The notes beneath the pieces were generated by a model. The model ran no database searches. It saw nothing but the letters and a program-made list of their open reading frames with translations, and had not been told where the DNA came from. This document shows, piece after piece, positions 1 to 8,872 of a stretch of DNA of 64,000 nt. Each line of letters opens with the position of its first letter. Position 1 is the first letter of the stretch. The position numbers were made by a program, and so were the translations under genes. Source of the DNA: Paenibacillus sp. FSL R5-0766 (GTDB lineage Bacteria > Bacillota > Bacilli > Paenibacillales > Paenibacillaceae); the NCBI RefSeq assembly GCF_037971845.1, contig NZ_CP150227.1, positions 2,046,001 through 2,110,000 of the forward strand, given 5' to 3'.

Positions 1-558
1 CTGATTGACGGTGTGCCTCTGTCAGAAGAACGCTTATTAAGCTGGCGAAGTTCCATCGGATATGTCTCCCAGGACCCATTCCTGTTTCATACGAGTATTC
101 GTGAGAATCTGCGTCTGGTTGATCCAAATGCAAGTGAAGAACAGATGTGGCAAGCGTTACAGTTTTCCTCTTCTGCGGCTTTTGTGAGAAAGTTGCCTCA
201 GGGTCTGGATACGATCATTGGTGATCGGGGTATCCGGTTATCCGGGGGCGAACGTCAGCGATTGGTGCTTGCCCGGGCCATGTTGCGTAATCCATCTGTA
301 TTGGTACTGGATGAAGCAACAAGTGCGCTGGACAGTGAGAATGAACAGTACATTCATGAGGCGTTAGAACGGTTAAAGGGACATGTGACCATTATCGTGA
401 TTGCACACCGATTGTCCACAATTCGGACGGCAGATCGTGTAATTGTGCTTGATGAAGGTCGGGTGATTCAAGAGGGTGGGTACCAGCAGTTATCTACTGA
501 TCCGGTAGGGACGTTCAGAAAGCTTTTGAACATGCAAGCGGGTGTTGTGGGACAGTAA
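1..558 (+). CDS. ABC transporter ATP-binding protein, C-terminal part (5' end outside window)
   Basis: The frame is open from base 1, so the gene begins upstream; about 185 C-terminal residues are seen. They hold most of an ABC nucleotide-binding domain: a Q-loop (YVSQDPFLF), the signature LSGGERQRL, a Walker B with D-loop (LVLDEATSALD) and an H-loop (IAHRLSTI). The run RSSIGYVSQDPFLFHTSIREN is typical of exporter-type half transporters in which a membrane domain precedes the ATPase, so the missing part is probably a six-helix permease domain. The substrate cannot be told. A stem-loop terminator follows at 671-697. Confidence 0.9.
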   Translation: MIDGVPLSEERLLSWRSSIGYVSQDPFLFHTSIRENLRLVDPNASEEQMWQALQFSSSAAFVRKLPQGLDTIIGDRGIRLSGGERQRLVLARAMLRNPSVLVLDEATSALDSENEQYIHEALERLKGHVTIIVIAHRLSTIRTADRVIVLDEGRVIQEGGYQQLSTDPVGTFRKLLNMQAGVVGQ

Positions 559-670
559 GAGGGTGGTTAGTAGAATCCATTCCAAAACTAAAAGCCGAGT
601 ATGGGACATATGTATCTGCCTCTGTTCATTCGTATATTTATTGAATAATCAGGCACGACACATGTAAAGA

Positions 671-697
671 GGCGCGCCACGATGGGCGCGCCTTTTA
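671..697 (+). terminator. Terminator after the ABC gene
   Basis: GGCGCGCC (671-678), a 6-base spacer and GGCGCGCC (685-692) can pair as an 8-bp GC-only stem and are followed by TTTT. It lies between the ABC gene and the convergent cysC. Confidence 0.75.
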
Positions 698-725
698 TGT
701 AGGTAGTTCGTATATTGAGCATGGA

Positions 726-1364
726 TTAATGAACAACGGCTGTTTTCGTAGGAAGCGGTAGCTGTAGAGCACCGATCTGCTCCAAATGCTGTAGGATCTC
801 TAGTACAGCTTCCTCAATGGACCATTGTTCTGTATCAATGATGACTGAAGGCGATTTGGGTACATCATAGGGGGCGGAAATGCCTGTGAAATGCGGGATG
901 TCACCGTTGCGGGCTTTTTTGTATAGACCCTTGGGATCACGACGCTCACATTCTTCAATTGAACAGCGCACATAGATTTCAATGAAATCATCTGGTTCAA
1001 ATAACTGTCTAACCATCTCCCGATCCTGTTCATGAGGAGAGATAAAGGCCGAAAGTACAAACAACCCGGCATCCACCATTAACTTCGATACTTCCCCAAT
1101 TCGGCGCAGATTTTCTTGACGATCCTCAGCTGTAAAACCAAGATCGCGGTTCAGTCCATGACGTACATTATCCCCGTCCAGAACATAACAGCTTACGCCT
1201 TGATCGTAGAGATACTGCTCCAGGGCAAATGCAAGGGATGACTTTCCTGCACCTGATAACCCGGTAAACCATATGGCACGACTATGGTGCCCATTATGCT
1301 TCTCCCGGTCTTGCCTGTTGATGCTGGATGATTGCCAAGTTATGTTGCGCTCTTCCTTCGACAT
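726..1364 (-). CDS. cysC: Adenylyl-sulfate (APS) kinase
   Basis: Phosphorylates adenosine 5'-phosphosulfate to PAPS with ATP. The 212-residue protein has the P-loop GLSGAGKSS near residue 35, the APS-binding run [15 protein letters not shown] and the segment FISPHEQDR, all family hallmarks. Length is normal for a stand-alone kinase. An AAAGGCGGG-type ribosome site precedes the ATG. No ATP sulfurylase, PAPS reductase or sulfate permease gene lies nearby, so the gene is separated from the rest of the pathway here; PAPS may serve sulfation or assimilation. The neighbours on both sides appear unrelated and are on the other strand. Confidence 0.93.
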   Translation of the reverse strand: MSKEERNITWQSSSINRQDREKHNGHHSRAIWFTGLSGAGKSSLAFALEQYLYDQGVSCYVLDGDNVRHGLNRDLGFTAEDRQENLRRIGEVSKLMVDAGLFVLSAFISPHEQDREMVRQLFEPDDFIEIYVRCSIEECERRDPKGLYKKARNGDIPHFTGISAPYDVPKSPSVIIDTEQWSIEEAVLEILQHLEQIGALQLPLPTKTAVVH

Positions 1365-1571
1365 GAGTATCCCGCCTTTTCCCTACCATGATATGTATAA
1401 TATTTTAACATATTTACAAGATTATAGCACCTTATAGATTTCTTCAAAATAAGCGTGAATCGACAAAATATCGGGTATAGATGTAGTACATACATAAGCA
1501 TTATGCATATATCCAAGGAGTATTTTGAATCGAATGATGCAAAATGCTCACATCGCAGGAGGAACAATGTC

Positions 1572-1982
1572 ATGAACAAAAACATTCAAAACATACAAGT
1601 TGGGTTCAAATGCCCGGATTGCGAGCAGGATATCCGAGCGGAATTTATAGATGAACAGGTCAGCACGGTTCGTTGTAAAGGTTGTGACAGAGCGTATACA
1701 CTTTTGAAGCCAACCATCGGTGATGAGATTCTACTGGATTGGGAGCAGGAGGCTTTGTATCACAAGCTGAGGGCAGAGCGGTCCGAACTGGATAATCACA
1801 ATATGTCGGCCTTGATTATCAAAGTTATCGAGTTGCTTACATGGCGTGATCGGGGAGATGGACAGACCCGTGCCATACAGACCGTGAGGGAATGGCTTGC
1901 TTCCAGTGGCAAACCTCAGACCTTACTTGAATTGTTCCATCAATCTCCGCCACAACCTGAAAATAAACGTTTCGATCGTTAA
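1572..1982 (+). CDS. Zinc-ribbon protein of unknown function
   Basis: A 136-residue protein starting at the ATG 9 bases after AGGAGG (1557-1562); the same frame is open further upstream to 1455 but without a ribosome site. The N-terminus holds two CxxC knuckles (CPDC near residue 14 and CKGC near residue 34), which suggests a small zinc-binding ribbon. The rest is charged and probably helical, ending in a proline-rich tail. I do not recognise a named family. It is divergent from cysC and lies about 100 bases upstream of pdaA. Confidence 0.75.
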   Translation: MNKNIQNIQVGFKCPDCEQDIRAEFIDEQVSTVRCKGCDRAYTLLKPTIGDEILLDWEQEALYHKLRAERSELDNHNMSALIIKVIELLTWRDRGDGQTRAIQTVREWLASSGKPQTLLELFHQSPPQPENKRFDR

Positions 1983-2079
1983 TGATTTACATACATTAGC
2001 CGTTCCTGTGGCATATTACCTGAAGGTGTTCGTGTGTGCAAACGACTAACCGAATTTTTCAGGAACAGGAGCGGATAGA

Positions 2080-2859
2080 ATGAAGCGAATGGTTCTATAT
2101 ATACTGTTGGGACTGTTATCCATCAGTATGGTACCGGCACAGACTGAAGCATCACCGGTTACCGGAGCGTATCACTTTGGCTTCAAAAAAAGTCAAAACG
2201 GTCAACTGCCCTCCATTGATCAGGAAGGCTTTAAATCAATCTTACAACATAACGATGCCATTTTCCTGGGGGATACAAAACAGAAGGAATTGTATCTCAC
2301 GTTTGATAACGGGTATGAGAATGGATTCACGCCTGCCATACTGGATGTTTTGCGTACCAAGAAGGTGCCAGCGGCTTTCTTTGTGACAGGTCATTATCTG
2401 AAAGATCAGCCTGAGTTGGTCAAACGTATGGCGGCTGAAGGTCATATTGTCGGTAATCATTCATGGAGTCATCCGGATATGACCCGCATCTCCAATGAAA
2501 AGCTTAGAGAGGAACTTGAGAAGGTCAAGACGGAGGTCAATCGGCTGACCGGTCAACAAGCGACCTTTTTACGGCCACCGCGTGGAATTTTTAACAATCG
2601 TACGCTTGCAGAGAGTCATGCTCAGGGTTATGTGAATGTGTTCTGGTCTGTTGCTTATAAAGATTGGGATACCAATGTGCAGCGTGGCGCACAATATGCT
2701 CATCAACAGGTGTTGAAACAACTCCATCCGGGCGCTGTCATTTTGCTTCATTCGGTATCCAAAGATAACACGGAAGCTCTGGGTTCCATTATTGATGAGG
2801 CTCGCAAGCAAGGATACGCATTCAAAAGTCTGGATGATCTGCGGACCAAAAGTTATTGA
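2080..2859 (+). CDS. pdaA: Polysaccharide deacetylase, PdaA-like (muramic-delta-lactam synthesis)
   Basis: The 259-residue protein begins with a signal peptide (hydrophobic residues 5-20) and then a NodB-type carbohydrate esterase 4 domain. Visible motifs are TFDNGYENG (in place of the usual TFDDGP, as in PdaA), the metal-binding HSWSHPD, the RPPRG catalytic-base region and ILLHS near the end. In Bacillus subtilis PdaA (263 residues) removes the N-acetyl group from muramic acid so that the delta-lactam of spore cortex forms, which is needed for germination. Length and the NGYEN variant support PdaA rather than a generic chitin deacetylase. AGGAGCG precedes the ATG. A terminator follows at 2931-2959. 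Confidence 0.88.
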   Translation: MKRMVLYILLGLLSISMVPAQTEASPVTGAYHFGFKKSQNGQLPSIDQEGFKSILQHNDAIFLGDTKQKELYLTFDNGYENGFTPAILDVLRTKKVPAAFFVTGHYLKDQPELVKRMAAEGHIVGNHSWSHPDMTRISNEKLREELEKVKTEVNRLTGQQATFLRPPRGIFNNRTLAESHAQGYVNVFWSVAYKDWDTNVQRGAQYAHQQVLKQLHPGAVILLHSVSKDNTEALGSIIDEARKQGYAFKSLDDLRTKSY

Positions 2860-2930
2860 TCCATTATCATAATGAGCAATGAACCAAATGTAGGTGATTC
2901 AAAAGTTTAGCAAAATATTAAAGGGCATCC

Positions 2931-2959
2931 TGAGCGATTAAGCTCGGAATGCCCTTTTT
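2931..2959 (+). terminator. Terminator between pdaA and the DegV gene
   Basis: AAGGGCATCC pairs with GGAATGCCCTT through a stem interrupted by small mismatches, with an inner TGAGC/AGCTC pairing, followed by TTTTT. It separates two convergent genes and could act in both directions. Confidence 0.75.
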
Positions 2960-3052
2960 AGTTATACCGATATGCCAGTCCAAGTATTGGATGTACCACA
3001 TACAGATTTAGAAAAAAGGATTGGGTAATACGATACGATGTAGCGTGTAATA

Positions 3053-3901
3053 CTATAAAACAGTGTTATAAATGATTCCAATTGTTTTTGGGCCGCAGTG
3101 ACTGCATACTACACAACCAGCAGTGGTTAATTCCACACGGGCACCCGTTTGTTCCTGCAAAGATTTCTGCAAGTCAAGCGCATCTTCTTCAGCCATGGTG
3201 TGTACAACAATCAGCAGGTCTGGATCGATCTGGTCTTTCTGGCTGAGCGTATTATTCAGCATTTGTTCCAGAGCTTTCTCCCGTTTGCCCCGCACTTTAT
3301 AGGCAGGTGCCATCTTGCCATCTGTTACCCGGATGACAGGACGAATTTTCAACAGGCTTCCAATCAGGTTTTGCATGCCCGAACAGCGTCCGCCTTTATG
3401 CAGATACTCCAGTGTATCGATGACAAACTCCGTGCGTACATTTGATTTCATCGCCTCGATCAGGTGTGTAATCTGAGTCAGGTTTTGTCCTTTATCAGCA
3501 GCATGAACAGCTTTCATCACCATCAGTGCAATTCCTGATGAGAGATTCTGTGAGTCAATGACCGATATTCGACCTTCCGGGAACTCGGAACTCGCTAGTC
3601 GTGCATTTTGATAGGTAGAGGAAAGTTCAGAAGATAAGCTGATATATAGAATCTCATCCCCTTGATCTATGTAAGGTTGAAATGCCGTTATGAAATCAGC
3701 GGGGGAAGGTGCAGCTGTTTTGGGAAGACGCCCATCTTGGCTGACACGTTCATATAGCTGTTCGGGCTTAATCTCAGCACCGTCTTTCAGTGATTCTTCA
3801 CCGAACACGACATATAAAGGAATGATACCGATATCGTGCTGCTGGATCCATTCTGGAGCCAGATCACTTGTGCTGTCCGCAAAAATTTTGATTCGTGACA
3901 T
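3053..3901 (-). CDS. DegV family fatty-acid-binding protein
   Basis: A 282-residue DegV-type protein. Members bind a fatty acid between two domains and, as FakB, present it to the FakA kinase for phosphorylation. Seen here: the N-terminal KIFADSTSDL, the PSPADF segment near residue 72, SSELSSTYQNA around residue 93 and the glycine-rich YLHKGGRCSG. The ATG at 3901 follows AAGGAGATTG at good spacing; the frame is open 23 codons further upstream but lacks a ribosome site. The C-terminus carries a CVVCSHC cysteine cluster, a little unusual for the family. No fakA is nearby, so the functional link is only inferred. Confidence 0.88.
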   Translation of the reverse strand: MSRIKIFADSTSDLAPEWIQQHDIGIIPLYVVFGEESLKDGAEIKPEQLYERVSQDGRLPKTAAPSPADFITAFQPYIDQGDEILYISLSSELSSTYQNARLASSEFPEGRISVIDSQNLSSGIALMVMKAVHAADKGQNLTQITHLIEAMKSNVRTEFVIDTLEYLHKGGRCSGMQNLIGSLLKIRPVIRVTDGKMAPAYKVRGKREKALEQMLNNTLSQKDQIDPDLLIVVHTMAEEDALDLQKSLQEQTGARVELTTAGCVVCSHCGPKTIGIIYNTVL

Positions 3902-4006
3902 GTCAATCTCCTTTGAAAACAATGATTTTGGCAAAAAATATAGATTATTCTTATGTGTAAACCCATTCATTTTAATTATAAGGAAACATGACGCTGATGC
4001 AAAGCG

Positions 4007-4477
4007 TTACATCAGCGTCATGCCTACCAAGATAAGTCCAACGAATAACAGAATCATGATCCCATTTAATAGGGTTCCGATAATGGCAAAAACTTTCTTT
4101 CGATTCTTGAGGACAAGACCAATAATTCCGACGATGCCTCCAGCCAGATTGAGAATCAGGCAGACCAGAATGGCTAATGAAGCCAGAACCACTGCTGGAT
4201 GCAAGGCGATCTCTTCTGTCTGCAACGGGGTTAGAACTCCGATGGACTCGTTTACAGCCATGGTGGCAATAAAGAATATCAGAATATAACCCAAGATTGC
4301 AACCAACCCAATGACAAAACTGGCGATTCCAGGTCCGGAATGTTTCAGTGGTACCATTGGTTGCCTCTCATGATCTGGCGGGTATGCTTCATACCCATTG
4401 TTATTGTATGGATCTGCATGGCCAGGATTCTGATCCGTGTTGTTATAACCTGAATTATAGGAATCGCGATTATCCAT
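4007..4477 (-). CDS. Small membrane protein with Asn/Tyr-rich N-terminus
   Basis: A 156-residue protein. Residues 1-45 are polar, rich in Asn, Tyr and Asp, and look disordered and cytoplasmic. Then come three hydrophobic segments at about residues 50-75, 95-115 and 130-155, the first with the GIASFVIGLVAILGY pattern of DUF4190-like membrane proteins. Function unknown. GGGAGG lies 12 bases before the ATG. It follows, on the same strand, nothing that looks like an operon partner; the DegV gene lies 105 bases downstream. Confidence 0.75.
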   Translation of the reverse strand: MDNRDSYNSGYNNTDQNPGHADPYNNNGYEAYPPDHERQPMVPLKHSGPGIASFVIGLVAILGYILIFFIATMAVNESIGVLTPLQTEEIALHPAVVLASLAILVCLILNLAGGIVGIIGLVLKNRKKVFAIIGTLLNGIMILLFVGLILVGMTLM

Positions 4478-4770
4478 AATGTTGACTTGCCTCCCTTAAT
4501 CATCGTACTGAGTGTACTGAGTGTTATTAACCTAATCGATGAGTAATGATTCTTTCTTAGAATACACGATTACATACCTATTTACTTTTCCATAAATATC
4601 GATAAAAATCAAGGATTTACGCTTGTTTCCTACAATTTATAAGGCAGGGATAGGATTGTTAAGTATAAACAGACATATGATCTTTGAAGCTCCGTCACGA
4701 CTGGTAAAGGAGGAGGGGATTCGATACAATAATAGGAGTGAATTGTAGTAAATTAAGGGAGAGAACTTAT

Positions 4771-5157
4771 ATGCAACGAAGATGGATGATGCTTGGAGCT
4801 GTAATGACCATGTTATCGGTGGCGATTGGTGCGTTTGGTGCTCACATGCTCAAGGATACGATTGGGCCGGCAGCCATAGCTACATATGAGACAGGTGTGC
4901 AATATCACATGATTCATGCATTGGCTTTGCTCATTATTGGCTTGACGGCTGGTCAACTTGGGGCATCTACAAAACTGAAGTGGGCAGCGCGTCTGTTGTT
5001 TATCGGAATTATCGTGTTCTCGGGCAGCTTGTATGTGCTTAGTATTTCTGGCATCAAGATTCTGGGTGCCATCACACCGATTGGTGGGGTAGCCTTCATT
5101 GCCGGATGGTTGTTATTGGCATTAGATGTATGGCAGCGAGGTAAGGATCGCTCCTGA
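4771..5157 (+). CDS. DUF423 family membrane protein (YwdK-like)
   Basis: A 128-residue, four-helix membrane protein. The start MQRRWMMLGAV and the following IGAFGAH motif are characteristic of DUF423, as is the C-terminal PIGGVAFIAGWL. The chosen ATG has AAGGGAGAG at suitable distance; an in-frame GTG at 4738 would add eleven unrelated residues. The biochemical role of the family is not known. A strong bidirectional terminator at 5210-5264 separates it from the convergent gene that follows. Confidence 0.88.
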   Translation: MQRRWMMLGAVMTMLSVAIGAFGAHMLKDTIGPAAIATYETGVQYHMIHALALLIIGLTAGQLGASTKLKWAARLLFIGIIVFSGSLYVLSISGIKILGAITPIGGVAFIAGWLLLALDVWQRGKDRS

Positions 5158-5209
5158 TCGGTCCAAACAAATCTCGGAGGGTTCAATTCTACATGAACCA
5201 TAGAACTAA

Positions 5210-5264
5210 AAAAGCAACTTGCGTTAGAATGTACCGTCATTCTAACGCAAGTTGCTTTTTGTTT
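5210..5264 (+). terminator. Long bidirectional terminator
   Basis: A near-perfect stem of about 20 bp (AAAAGCAACTTGCGTTAGAA with its complement) closes on a short loop at about 5231-5239 and ends in TTTTTG. Runs of A on the left and T on the right let it serve both convergent genes. Confidence 0.88.
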
Positions 5265-5281
5265 TAATCCGATGAAGTTAG

Positions 5282-5854
5282 TTACAGAAACTCATCGATT
5301 TCATTGGTTCGGAACGTATACACCTGTTTTTCATCGACATGGTAGATGCTCACAATACTGGTATCACGATCAAAATTCAGAATACGGCAAGGAATGCTCT
5401 GATGTTTACCGTTCTTGTTATTGACAACAATACGGGTGAGTTTATTCTCTTTAATGAGCGTGTCAATCCACGCGTCAAACGAGTTTCCATCGGATACATT
5501 GGATGTTTGGGTGGCAGGCTTTTTCTCACTAACCGGTTGTTCTTGTTGATTCTGTGTTTTGACTGGAGCAGGTGAGGCAGGTGTCTGAGCTGCAGTGGAC
5601 GCCTTCTGTGCTGCGTTGGCTTTTTTGCGTTCGTTGTGAAGTGTGACGAAAGAGTCCTTCTTGGACTGGAGTGTCGCTTCAATAATTTTGCCTAGCTCTA
5701 TGCCGGATTGAATCCGAAAGTCCGCAATTTGTTCTTCATTGTTTATGAACTCCAACAGGGACTGCAGTGCCAATGCATTTGAGCGGCTCTTAATAAGTAT
5801 ATCGACATTAAATAAAAAGCCGATGTCCTCTTGATTGGATAAGGTTTCTTTCAT
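5282..5854 (-). CDS. Hypothetical protein with Ala/Gln/Pro-rich linker
   Basis: A 190-residue soluble protein that I do not recognise. Residues 1-75 look helical, beginning with MKETLSNQEDIGFLF. Residues 76-122 form a low-complexity linker rich in Ala, Gln, Pro, Thr and Lys. Residues 123-190 are a compact mixed domain with alternating hydrophobic residues (RILNFDRDTSIVSIYHVDE) that could be a small beta barrel of the Sm or SH3 kind, but this is only an impression. The ribosome site is weak (GGGCTGGGA). Single-gene unit, terminated by the stem-loop at 5210-5264. Confidence 0.65.
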   Translation of the reverse strand: MKETLSNQEDIGFLFNVDILIKSRSNALALQSLLEFINNEEQIADFRIQSGIELGKIIEATLQSKKDSFVTLHNERKKANAAQKASTAAQTPASPAPVKTQNQQEQPVSEKKPATQTSNVSDGNSFDAWIDTLIKENKLTRIVVNNKNGKHQSIPCRILNFDRDTSIVSIYHVDEKQVYTFRTNEIDEFL

Positions 5855-6012
5855 TCATCCCAGCCCCGTTAAAAATTATGTCAGCTCAAAAAAACGCTTC
5901 AATTCACTATATCATTAAAAAGGAAATTATCATAGTGCTAGAGACGCAGAAATATGCCGATTAGAATGGGGAAATATCACAAATAAACCTTATTATTCAC
6001 GTCTTTTCGAAG

Positions 6013-6140
6013 ATGTCCACAAGACAATCCAGAATGAGGAAACAACATTCGTGACCTGTGGAACAGGAGGTGGATCGGGAAATTTGTTGACCGATGCAGT
6101 CTATTATTGTTGGAGAGAGCGTATTGGCATGTGCGGAGCA
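6013..6140 (+). pseudogene. Decayed partial copy of the yunC-like gene and its upstream region
   Basis: This stretch matches 7272-7464, the 5' region and first third of the intact DUF1805 gene. The match runs 6014-6039 against 7273-7298, then after a one-base gap 6051-6127 against 7311-7387, then 64 bases (7388-7451) are missing and 6128-6140 matches 7452-7464 exactly. GTGACCTGTGGAA and AGGAGGTGGATCGGGAAATT are shared. The ATG start has become TTG, the 64-base loss shifts the frame, and the downstream two thirds of the gene are absent. The rest of 5855-6317 shows nothing I can identify. Confidence 0.7.
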
Positions 6141-6317
6141 ACTTATCGCACCTCATTTTGGAGTAGAGTCGTAAAGTGCTGGTATATGTAAATAATGAAC
6201 CCGTATGAGACAACATTCATCTTATGCCCACTTTATTTGTTTGTACTCTGACGTTTAACAACCGCCTTCTCATTATTATGTTACAATATGCTCATCACAC
6301 ATTAAGGAATGAAGACC

Positions 6318-6578
6318 ATGCATCAAGGGGACAGTGTATTTGAACAGATTATGAAGCAGAAAAGATTGAAACCTATCAAGCCTGAAACTACAAAAGTTCA
6401 AGTTAAGCCAATACATAAAAATAAACTAGCTCAGGATCCATTAAGTGAATTGGATGTCCAGTTCAAAAAGTCGGTAGCTGAATCAATAGACCGCAGTGTA
6501 CTTCATAGACGTGTACTGGGAATTAGAAGAGAGTTAACGGAGATAAGGCGATTAAAGAATGATGAGCATACGTTTTAA
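6318..6578 (+). CDS. Small hypothetical basic protein
   Basis: An 86-residue, lysine- and arginine-rich protein without membrane segment or cysteine. AAGGA (6304-6308) is ten bases before this ATG; an in-frame ATG at 6309 sits too close to that site. The C-terminal half (RRVLGIRRELTEIRRLKN) looks helical. I do not recognise it. It may be a true gene, as it has a ribosome site and a plausible terminator, but coding support is modest. The surrounding 1.5 kb is AT-rich and gene-poor. Confidence 0.55.
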   Translation: MHQGDSVFEQIMKQKRLKPIKPETTKVQVKPIHKNKLAQDPLSELDVQFKKSVAESIDRSVLHRRVLGIRRELTEIRRLKNDEHTF

Positions 6579-6583
6579 GGTAG

Positions 6584-6618
6584 GCCCAGTTCAACTCACC
6601 TTGGGTGGGGGGCTTTTA
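6584..6618 (+). terminator. Probable terminator after the small basic-protein gene
   Basis: An outer GCCC/GGGC pair and an inner CTCACC/GGGTGGG-type pairing with a two-base loop are followed by TTTTATT. The stem is interrupted, so the call is tentative. Confidence 0.45.
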
Positions 6619-6663
6619 TTAGTGTTTATTCCCCTGCGTTCTAATCCCTTCTATCGAATTTCA

Positions 6664-6692
6664 TAGACCCACTCCTTTTGGCATGGTATAAT
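6664..6692 (+). promoter_or_regulatory. Candidate sigma-A promoter for the 6724 gene
   Basis: TAGACC (6664-6669) and a perfect TATAAT (6687-6692) are separated by 17 bases, just upstream of the gene starting at 6724. Confidence 0.5.
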
Positions 6693-6723
6693 CATTCCAT
6701 AATTTAGGAAACGAGGTTTACAT

Positions 6724-7086
6724 ATGAGTGATATGAAGAAAATCTATTTGTATTTTAGTTCATGGATGATTCTATTTATTTTAGGGGCTATATCCTCATC
6801 TCAATTAGGAAGCAATCACCCACTAACGAATCTCTTGTACATTGTTGGTTTTGTATTATTAATAATTAACATCTACAAGGGATTTAAAGTAGTAAAAAAT
6901 CAAGAAAAATTAGAACATGCATCAGGTAATGTGAGAGTACTAACCATGGAATTAGAGAAGTTAGATAAAATGTTTTCAGCCAATATAATCAATGAAGAGG
7001 AGTATGAGTTAAAAAGGTCTAGCCTTAAGAAGCAATACTCAAGTTCTGTCGATACATACATAAACGATAAAGACTGGCGTGCCTAG
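6724..7086 (+). CDS. Small membrane protein with SHOCT-like C-terminus
   Basis: A 120-residue protein with two hydrophobic helices (about residues 7-25 and 37-54) followed by a cytoplasmic tail. The tail LEKLDKMFSANIINEEEYE resembles the short SHOCT motif (a leucine pair, then a polar turn and an EEEY/F box) found at the ends of many bacterial membrane or DNA-associated proteins. The function is unknown. GAGG lies nine bases before the ATG, a consensus -10 lies at 6687-6692 and a stem-loop terminator at 7145-7173. Codon use is visibly more AT-rich than that of its neighbours, which could mean recent acquisition or relaxed selection. Confidence 0.7.
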   Translation: MSDMKKIYLYFSSWMILFILGAISSSQLGSNHPLTNLLYIVGFVLLIINIYKGFKVVKNQEKLEHASGNVRVLTMELEKLDKMFSANIINEEEYELKRSSLKKQYSSSVDTYINDKDWRA

Positions 7087-7144
7087 AGTATAGATCATAA
7101 TAGTAGAAAATGACCGGATTAGGATTATTAAAATCTTGTATCTG

Positions 7145-7173
7145 AGCTGCCTCATTTCTGAGGTGGCTTTTTA
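7145..7173 (+). terminator. Terminator after the SHOCT-like gene
   Basis: AGCTGCCTCA pairs with TGAGGTGGCT (one G-T wobble run) around a TTTC loop, followed by TTTTTAT. Confidence 0.75.
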
Positions 7174-7344
7174 TATTCCAACTAAGCATATTTCTACTAT
7201 CTAAGTCTGCGAGGAGAATTACCAACAATATATTTGAACTGTAAGTACCTACATTTTCTCAAACACGGCAGGTGTCCACACGACAATCCGGAATGAGGCA
7301 TACAATTATCGTGACCTGTGGAAGAGGAGGTGGATCGGGAAATT

Positions 7345-7647
7345 ATGGTGACGATGGAGCCTATTGTAGTTGGAGAGCATGTATTGGTAGGGGTAGAAGT
7401 CAAGCTGCCCAAAACAACGTTGTTGACCATTAACACATCCAAAGGATATATCATGTGCGGAGCACTCGACGTGGAATTACTTAATGAGAAGCTTGGGGAT
7501 CGCAAAATTATTGCAGCTCGGGCGGTTGGTGTGCGTACACTGGAGCAGTTGCTGCATGCACCTATGGAGTCGGTGACAACAGAAGCCGAGGCCATGGGCA
7601 TTACGGTTGGCATGACGGGTGTAGAGGCTTTGTTGAAAATGATCTAA
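7345..7647 (+). CDS. yunC: DUF1805 family protein (YunC-like)
   Basis: A 100-residue protein of the DUF1805 family, known from B. subtilis YunC; the biochemical role is not known. The family core is clear: VKLPKTTLL near residue 20, then GYIMCGALDVELLNEKL, then AARAVGVRTLEQLL and a C-terminal GMTGVEALLKM. The ATG at 7345 gives the family's usual N-terminus (M..PI), but the GAGGAGG at 7324-7330 is 14 bases away, longer than ideal; in-frame GTGs at 7318 and 7330 are alternatives. A decayed copy of its 5' part lies 1.3 kb upstream (6013-6140). It ends at a stem-loop terminator. Confidence 0.85.
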   Translation: MVTMEPIVVGEHVLVGVEVKLPKTTLLTINTSKGYIMCGALDVELLNEKLGDRKIIAARAVGVRTLEQLLHAPMESVTTEAEAMGITVGMTGVEALLKMI

Positions 7648-7657
7648 TCACTAACAA

Positions 7658-7687
7658 AAGGGCTCCCCATGTGGGAAGCCCTTCTTT
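7658..7687 (+). terminator. Terminator after yunC
   Basis: GGGCTCCCC and GGGAAGCCC pair around an ATGT loop, with one mismatch, followed by TTCTTT. Confidence 0.75.
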
Positions 7688-7775
7688 AGCGTCTTAGCGT
7701 TCTAATACAGAGCCGGGCACATCAGTAGACACTAGCTCTATACACGATCTTTTTTCTTGAACACTTTTCATTAAA

Positions 7776-8849
7776 TTAAGCTTCTTCCTTGGCGAACAAG
7801 GCAGCCAGGTTTTCTTGGAAAGGTGCGCGAACAACGCCTTTTTCCGTGATAATAGCTGTTACATATTCGTTAGGCGTTACGTCAAATGCTGGATTGTATA
7901 CTTTAACACCTTGCGGTGCTGTACGTTTCCCAAATCCTTCAGTGACTTCTTCCGCAGCACGTTCCTCAATTGGAATGAGGTCCCCGGATGGAGTGGACAA
8001 GTCGATGGTTGACAACGGGCTTGCTACATAAAACGGAATATTGTGAGCCTTGGCAAGTACGGCAACGCTGTAGGTTCCGATTTTGTTAGCTACGTCACCG
8101 TTCGCTGCAACGCGATCTGTTCCGACGATAACCGCTTGAATCCAGCCTTTGGACATGACCATACCTGCCATGTTATCACAGAGCAGCGTGACGTCAATGC
8201 CGGCTTGCTGTAACTCAAATGCAGTCAGGCGTGCACCCTGAAGTACAGGACGAGTTTCGTCTGCAAATACCTTCAGGTGAATGCCACGTTCCTGCGCGAG
8301 ATACATTGGAGCAGTTGCCGTACCATATTTCGCAGTAGCCAGTCCACCTGCGTTGCAGTGAGTGAGTACACCCATACCATCTTCGAATAAAGGCAGTGCA
8401 TTCTCCCCGATCATGCGGCATACTTCTTCGTCTTCCTTCTGAATCAACAGAGCTTCTACTTCAAGAGCATCATTGCCCTCATCCAGGTTCAAGCCGGATT
8501 CAACGACCTCATTTGCTCTTTGCATCATGCGATCCAGTGCCCAGAACAAGTTCACCGCTGTTGGTCGGGAAGTAGCCAGATGAGCACATATGGATTTTAC
8601 GTGATCCAACCAACCTTGAACGGTTGTTCCGTCATATGATTTGGCACCCAATACAACACCAAATGCAGCAGCAATACCAATCGCTGGAGCACCGCGTACT
8701 TTCATGGAGTGGATGGATTCCCATACTTCCTCGGGTGTATACAGTTTCAACATGAGGATCGTTTCGGGCAGTAGACGCTGGTCAAGCATTTCAAGCTTGT
8801 CCTTTTTCCAGATGAGAGAGGACAGAGGCTCATATTCAGGGGTTGTCAT
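7776..8849 (-). CDS. mtnA: S-methyl-5-thioribose-1-phosphate isomerase
   Basis: Converts methylthioribose-1-phosphate to methylthioribulose-1-phosphate in methionine salvage. The 357-residue protein shows [13 protein letters not shown] near residue 50, the catalytic-cysteine loop [11 protein letters not shown] around residue 165, and the catalytic-aspartate region [19 protein letters not shown], plus [11 protein letters not shown]. Length is typical. CGGAGGAACC precedes the ATG. It follows mtnK after only 23 bases on the same strand, forming an mtnK-mtnA operon as in other Bacillales. MtnK supplies its substrate. The later enzymes of the pathway (MtnB, MtnW, MtnX, MtnD) are not in the window. 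Confidence 0.96.
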   Translation of the reverse strand: MTTPEYEPLSSLIWKKDKLEMLDQRLLPETILMLKLYTPEEVWESIHSMKVRGAPAIGIAAAFGVVLGAKSYDGTTVQGWLDHVKSICAHLATSRPTAVNLFWALDRMMQRANEVVESGLNLDEGNDALEVEALLIQKEDEEVCRMIGENALPLFEDGMGVLTHCNAGGLATAKYGTATAPMYLAQERGIHLKVFADETRPVLQGARLTAFELQQAGIDVTLLCDNMAGMVMSKGWIQAVIVGTDRVAANGDVANKIGTYSVAVLAKAHNIPFYVASPLSTIDLSTPSGDLIPIEERAAEEVTEGFGKRTAPQGVKVYNPAFDVTPNEYVTAIITEKGVVRAPFQENLAALFAKEEA

Positions 8850-8872
8850 GGGTGGTTCCTCCGTTCCTTATG

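Noticed and set aside
4504..4526. Tandem GTACTGAGT repeat upstream of the 4007-4477 gene
   Set aside because: Only two imperfect units; too short to call a repeat element.
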